In this document: piece after piece, positions 43,701-64,000 of the stretch
Position numbering within the stretch: the first letter of the stretch is position 1
Layout of the letters: the number at the start of each line of letters is the position of its first letter
Origin: Coturnix japonica
Taxonomy: Eukaryota; Chordata; Aves; Galliformes; Phasianidae
DNA length: 64,000 bases
Reading direction: 5' to 3'
NCBI RefSeq assembly: GCF_001577835.2
Contig: NC_029529.1
Location: 8,000,157-8,064,156 of the forward strand
Notes under the pieces: generated by a model
What the model saw: the letters and a program-made list of their open reading frames with translations, nothing else
The model's database searches: none
What the model was told of the DNA's origin: nothing
Translations under genes and position numbers: made by a program

Positions 43701-45369
43701 CAAGCTGGCTGTTTCTGCAGCCTAAAGAAAAAAAAGGGGAAGAAGGTATTATTTCTAACCAGAATATCAGATTAGTCCCCCCAACAGCAGCTAAAAGAAG
43801 AGTCACAAAGATCTCAGTCATAAATCAGAGTAATTATTACAGACCAAATGATACCTGCCTGCAGACTCCACTGAGGTGCTTTGCCCCAATCTTCCCTTTA
43901 TGCTGCTCCCATCCCCAGTTTAGCAAAAAGTCAAGTTTTAAAGCTTAGCCCTTCAAAGTTGCAGTTTTCCTGGCACACGAGAGATAGTTTAAATACAGGT
44001 GTTTTCAAACATAACTCTTAACACATTCAGGTTCTCTGGTTGCTGTCCAACACTCGTTTTTGTTAAGTGAAAAACAGATGAAAAAATGCAGAAGTGTAAC
44101 ATGGAAGCTACCAAACGGATCACACCGGAACACAAAGAGAAAGCTTTCCCATGAGTTGTCCGAAACAGAGCAGGCAGCCCTTACATTCCTATTCCTGCAT
44201 TATTCCTCCCCCGTGCTTCTTTTGTAATGAGGCCCCATCTGCTCTGACAACAGATCCCTGAGCAGTTCACCTCAGGTGTTCTGCATTTAGCATAGCTTAA
44301 CAGTGAGCCCTAGGAAAGAAGAGGGATCTCAGGTTACAGCACTATTGTAATCATGGATGGAACCAACATTCCCACACAGTCAGGGATTAGAAGACACCCA
44401 GCCCTGCATGTGTGCAGCAGAAAAGTGGGTTTAGAACAAGGCCAGCTGAGTGCAGCTGTCATTACAAAGCAGGGCCTACTGCTGGGATTCTATCAGAAAT
44501 TATCTGAAAAGCTACAGTTCAGCACTGTAGGAAATAGAAGGCTGTTTGACAGACTGCTGAACCCCTTCCAGCTCATTATATACATTTTACATCACAAACA
44601 CAGATCTTTGTGTTTAAAAATAAATAAATCACATTTTCCAGAAGATATTTTATAGCCTTCTGTTCTGCTTTACTACTTCTGTCTGCATTTATCATTACGA
44701 GCAGGAGAAAGCACAACGGGAGCATATTGGAATATAACAGCGTTATCAACCACAGCCTGAAGCCAACTCTCCGGAGCTGTTTCCCACTGGGGCAGGCACA
44801 GAGGCAGCTGTAGGGCAGCTCCTGCCAGCAATGTCCTTCCTTCACTCCAGATCCTGCCCATCTGCATCGTGACAGCGCAGCCAAGTGCTGCTCCACACAC
44901 AGATCACAGCATTGAGGTTGGAAGGGACCTCAAGGATCATGTAGTTCCAACCCCCCTGCCTGGCAGGGCCATCAAACACACACATTTACTAGATCAGGTT
45001 GCCCAGGAGACCCCATAGAGACCCCATAGATCAGGTTGCCCATGGCCCCGTCCAACCTGGCCTTGAACACCTCCAAGGACGGGGCATCCACAACCTCCCT
45101 GTGCAGCCTGTTGTTGTCCCTGTTGTCACTATTGAACGTCAGCCGTGACCAACAGCGCAGAGCAGCCCCGCCGGGTCCCACAGCTCCGAGGCGGCCCGGC
45201 ACCGTGCAGGCCCATCTCCCCGCACCTCCAGCGCCCACAAACCGCCATCTCCTCGTTGCCCACCCGCAGTCCGGAGGCTCCAGGCCCCACACACCCCCCC
45301 AACCCGAGTTGCCGCCGGCCCCGCCGCACTGACCAGCTGGTAGACGCTGTTGTTGTCGCCCTCCGCCAT
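40758..45369 (-). CDS. ARL6IP1: ARL6IP1, ER membrane-shaping protein
   Basis: ARL6IP1 is a small reticulon-like integral protein of the endoplasmic reticulum that helps shape tubules and interacts with ARL6; its loss causes a hereditary spastic paraplegia in humans. Six coding exons: 45334-45369, 43588-43721, 42253-42372, 41548-41665, 41104-41188, 40758-40876. Lengths 36+134+120+118+85+119 give 612 nt, that is 203 residues plus stop, equal to the human length as I recall it. All five introns are GT-AG. The start is MAEGDNNSVYQL and the end is the lysine-rich NKLLKHKEKKNE, a cytosolic dibasic-type tail. Hydrophobic hairpins lie at about residues 42-95 (WFPPALMSVVSF, LSGVSCFVMFICLADYLVPA) and 137-170 (MLCSLAVVAWIG, LFLTYLIV). 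Residues 105-136 are basic (SRRRIVGWWKRLF). No defect is seen. Confidence 0.97.
41707..41794. repeat. Two perfect 44-base tandem copies, AT-rich
   Basis: The 44-base unit starting atctgaaactatactatata at 41707 is repeated without mismatch at 41751. Each unit contains alternating TA/CA steps (tatatatgtatatata) able to form hairpins. It lies in ARL6IP1 intron 3, ending 42 bases before the splice acceptor of exon 41548-41665 in the transcribed direction. Confidence 0.97.
44903..45122 (-). mobile_element. CR1 LINE, 3' end fragment in ARL6IP1 intron 1
   Basis: On the plus strand this starts with 'gaggttggaagggacctcaa', the reverse complement of the CR1 3' terminus. It continues to 'cttgaacacctccaaggacg', which encodes the last residues of CR1 ORF2 on the minus strand (REVVDAPSLEVFKARLDG). 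A small internal duplication repeats 'agatcaggttgccca' near 44992 and 45030. It ends about 210 bases from the first exon, at the edge of the CpG island. Confidence 0.9.
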
Positions 45370-45660
45370 CTTGGTCGGCCCTCACAACGCGGCCACACCC
45401 GCCGCCACCGCCTCCTGGAGCTTCCTCAACCCCTTCTCTGCGTTATGATTGGCCGGCTCAAACGCCTCCCGGGCCAATCCCAGAGCTCGTGCCGCTGTCC
45501 GGCTGCAGCCGGTTGGCTGATGGGATTCGAACGGAGGCAAGCGGCCAATCAGCGTGCGGCGTCCGCAACTCCTCCTTCCCCTCCGTCGCAATGCGACTGC
45601 GGCACCGCGGGGCGTTACCAGTCGGGTTCTGTCAGGGCCGGGCGGTGTCATCGCAGCTGA
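45120..45660. promoter_or_regulatory. CpG-island promoter of ARL6IP1 with CCAAT-box cluster
   Basis: The region around the first ARL6IP1 exon is GC-rich and full of CpG, in contrast to its flanks, and has no TATA box. CCAAT motifs occur at 45448-45452 (as ATTGG), 45474-45478 and 45545-45549, and an inverted related motif (GTTGG) lies near 45512. They sit 80-180 bases upstream of the start codon, the usual range for NF-Y. A YY1-type element (AAGATGGCGG in the sense direction) overlaps the start codon at 45369. Motif identity is seen; factor binding is inference. Confidence 0.75.
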
Positions 45661-45782
45661 TTCGTTTCCTATTAATTTATATTTTATATTATCTTATCCT
45701 CCCCCTCCGTGTTGAGCTATGCCAAAACGAGCAGTTCTGGCACACAAGGAAATTATGAATACGCACGTTTCCTTTTTAAAAC

Positions 45783-45788
45783 TTTATT
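45783..45788 (-). terminator. Candidate distal polyadenylation signal of SMG1
   Basis: The minus strand reads AATAAA about 2.24 kb after the SMG1 stop, with a GT-rich element (CCTTGTGTGCC) further downstream. If used, the SMG1 transcript ends only about 0.4 kb before the ARL6IP1 start codon. Confidence 0.5.
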
Positions 45789-45850
45789 AAATTAAGCAGT
45801 AAAGAGAACCCCCATCTCCACACAAGTGTTTCATTTCTGGATGGCAGAGG

Positions 45851-45851
<1 letters not shown>

Positions 45852-45881
<30 letters not shown>
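45852..45881 (+). repeat. (ATA)n microsatellite
   Basis: Near-perfect run of about ten ATA triplets within the probable distal 3' UTR of SMG1. A ten-base C run follows at 45907-45916. Confidence 0.95.
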
Positions 45882-45882
<1 letters not shown>

Positions 45883-46867
45883 ATGAGCCACAGGTTGAGT
45901 GCATCACCCCCCCCCCAGCTTCCAAGAAATCAAACAGCACATAGATCACACTGTGGTGCTCCAAACCCATTGGGTGTAAGGTTGTTTTTAACTGGAGGAA
46001 ACAAAAAGGACCAACAGCATCATGTGTCGTGTTCTGCCTATGGACTTTCTTCACTGCGACATCCAAACACCTCCTTGTAACACGGGGAGCAACAACAGTG
46101 GGATGCATTTGCACTGGTGCTGTTAGATATGAAGCCTGTGAGCTGCCTATGGTTACTCAGGCAGCTGCTTCAAACCCATTCATTCAATGGATCCTTTTGC
46201 CACTAATGAGCTTGGCTCAAATCCTTCAGTACTTAAATTTGGATCAAAACCAAAAAAAATGCTGTTTTTAAGGTGTACTTTTATAGACTAAAATGGCACA
46301 AAGGATCTTCCTACATCTATCCTTTTTCAGCAGCTGTGTGCAATGAACGCAGTTTACCAAAGAGAAACTTTTTATATGTAGTTATGCAAACGGTTGATGA
46401 CACCAGTGTGCATTTCTGCTTCAGTGATCAGAACCTGCAGCTGTACCCAAATTACTGCAAATCAATGGCAGAAAAGTTGCCTTTTCCAAGAGGCGGGACA
46501 CTTTAGGAAGGAAATGAGATGGATTTCAGACAACTGGCAGAGAAGCAGATCTGAGAAGATGCCATTTTTAGAGAGACTCTTCTGATCATAATCACACTTG
46601 CAGTGCAAAACTGGTTAAAAACAAGCCTTGGTGAAAGATCCGCTATGGATGCGCTATTGAACAACCGCCTGTAAAATCAACTTGGCAAAGCAAAATCTAC
46701 TCTGCCTAAATCTTTACAGAGCTGGTTGAACCAAAACTGGAGTCCTTCGTTCCTTGGATTACACACATACCCCTGTGAACCGAAGCTCTATCATTTACAA
46801 GTGTGAACTAAAAGTATTAGGAAAGTGAAGTAAAAAGCGTATCACTCTACCTCCACCAGAACATCAC

Positions 46868-46873
46868 TTTATT
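46868..46873 (-). terminator. Candidate proximal polyadenylation signal of SMG1
   Basis: The minus strand reads AATAAA here, about 1.16 kb after the SMG1 stop. It is followed within 20-30 bases by a G/U-rich stretch (TTCTGGTGGAGGTAG), the expected downstream element. Confidence 0.5.
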
Positions 46874-48029
46874 GTTTATCTGTCATCAACAATGTAAAAC
46901 TCTACTAGAGACTCTATCCTGGTTTTTAAAAAGGTAAAGGTTACATCGGTTTAGCTACGTCGTACGAAAGAAACTACAGCAATCACAGTAGAATGAGGTT
47001 GGAGGGACGATTTGAATTACAGAAAAGTGTACACTGCAAGCAGAGGGAAGTGCACATGAAATCAAATGCCTGTAGGATCCAATACTTTTAAATGCACAGT
47101 GACGATTTTGAGAAACTGTACATAATAGAATCACAGAAATGACTTTTAACATAACCAAAATTACACTTTGACCATCCAACTCAGAGGTAATCATCGACGT
47201 TCCGTATTTTCAGTGCTTTTGGAAACTTGTTTTTGTTGTTGTTGTTAAACCAAACAAAACTGAAGTTGTTAATTTGACTAAACTGCCAAGTAGAAGGATT
47301 GAAATAAAAGGTATATTGGAAGTACGCCTAGCCTACAAGAAGAAGCCAAGAGAGGTGTAAGCGAAGAGAGGCTGAGAGGAAAGAAAGGAAAGAGGAAAGG
47401 GAGAAGAGAACAAAGGCTTTTTCTTCTATCTCAGAAGTTCTTCCAATGCAGCGGATTTCTGATGTACAGCTCTTTGCTTTCAGTCCATTTCTGAAGTTTA
47501 CGTTTTGTAGCCTTTTTCCGCACTAACTGGTCAACTCAACCAGCACTGTTGCCAAGCAACAAGAGTATCAAGAATCTGAATGCATCAAATCTTCCTTGCT
47601 GTGATTTCTTCGTGGCCCCATTTTTTCTGTTTTTCTTTGAACAGGGTTCGGTGTTTCCTGAATTGTTCACAGGGTCAGGTGGAATTGAGTTCCAAATCAC
47701 TCTGCGGTTTGTAGCATCCCGATTTCTTTCTGCAGCTAACCCCCACCACGTTTGCAGTTCTTCCGTAGCAGAAAGACAAACCGTGTTGCTCAAGCGGTGA
47801 ACTTGCACCCTTGACCTTGGGGGTTGCAGACCATTGTGTTTAGCGTATCCCTGAGTGCAGCTATCCTGCAGGATTCACTTCCCAGTGCACCGAGATTTCC
47901 TAGGTTTCCTCAGATTAAGCCCCAGTATGCATCACCACCGACCGTGGTGTGGCTACCGATGCCTGAGGCCGAGTTGATTCTGGTGGATGTCTGACCTCGC
48001 TGAACCAGACCGATCTGCTTTCTCCCTAC

Positions 48030-64000
<15,971 letters not shown>

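Larger units (their letters stand above)
45765..48029 (-). other. SMG1: SMG1 3' untranslated region (probable extent)
   Basis: No conserved reading frame follows the SMG1 stop codon, and the first canonical polyadenylation signals on the minus strand are AATAAA at 46873-46868 and at 45788-45783. The 3' UTR is therefore about 1.2 or 2.3 kb. It contains a long CU-rich tract in the RNA sense (47336-47416), a run of ATA triplets and a C run (45852-45916 on the plus strand). Open frames across 47.5-47.8 kb on both strands show no family likeness and are treated as chance. The extent is inference from signals only. Confidence 0.6.

Noticed and set aside
45145-45660. 171-codon open frame on the plus strand
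   Set aside because: It lies across the ARL6IP1 first exon and CpG island in antisense. GC-rich islands lack stop codons by composition, and no family likeness is seen.

Overview
This window is nuclear DNA from a bird, most likely a galliform such as chicken. Two things point there: many truncated CR1 LINE copies, the dominant avian retroposon, and three vertebrate housekeeping genes with bird-like protein variants and compact introns. No prokaryotic, phage, plasmid or CRISPR signal was seen. The order of the three genes matches the mammalian RPS15A-ARL6IP1-SMG1 block. All three lie on the minus strand, head to tail.

Bases 1 to about 35,160 are gene-poor. No protein exon with a recognisable family could be supported there. 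The stretch holds CR1 fragments (about 15.8-16.3, 26.8-27.0, 29.8, 31.6-31.8 and 33.9 kb), an unusually pure 49-base A run at 4674-4722, a possible myogenic-type regulatory cluster near 15.5 kb, and two exon-like open segments with good splice sites (24629-24709 and 28910-28981) that need RNA evidence.

Bases 35,165-39,630 hold RPS15A (small-subunit ribosomal protein uS8). It has one non-coding pyrimidine-rich first exon and four coding exons that give exactly 130 residues. Its CpG-island promoter carries ETS, CCAAT and TCTCGCGAGA motifs. Bases 40,758-45,369 hold ARL6IP1, an ER membrane-shaping protein, in six exons that give exactly 203 residues, with a CpG-island promoter rich in CCAAT boxes.

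From 48,030 to the right edge is the 3' half of SMG1, the PI3K-related kinase of nonsense-mediated mRNA decay. There are 27 complete exons plus the last 5 bases of another. Together they encode 1,786 complete residues from the end of the helical repeat region to the FATC C-terminus. All junctions are GT-AG and the frame closes without a break. The SMG1 3' UTR probably runs to about 46.85 or 45.77 kb, so the longer form ends about 0.4 kb upstream of the ARL6IP1 start codon.

The genes are not a functional pathway, but they form a tightly packed tandem set of broadly expressed genes beside a gene-poor flank. The most interesting observations are two very short SMG1 introns (87 and 102 nt). Both are multiples of three and open in frame, so their retention would insert 29 residues into the kinase activation segment or 34 residues just before FATC. 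I found no clearly new biological system.
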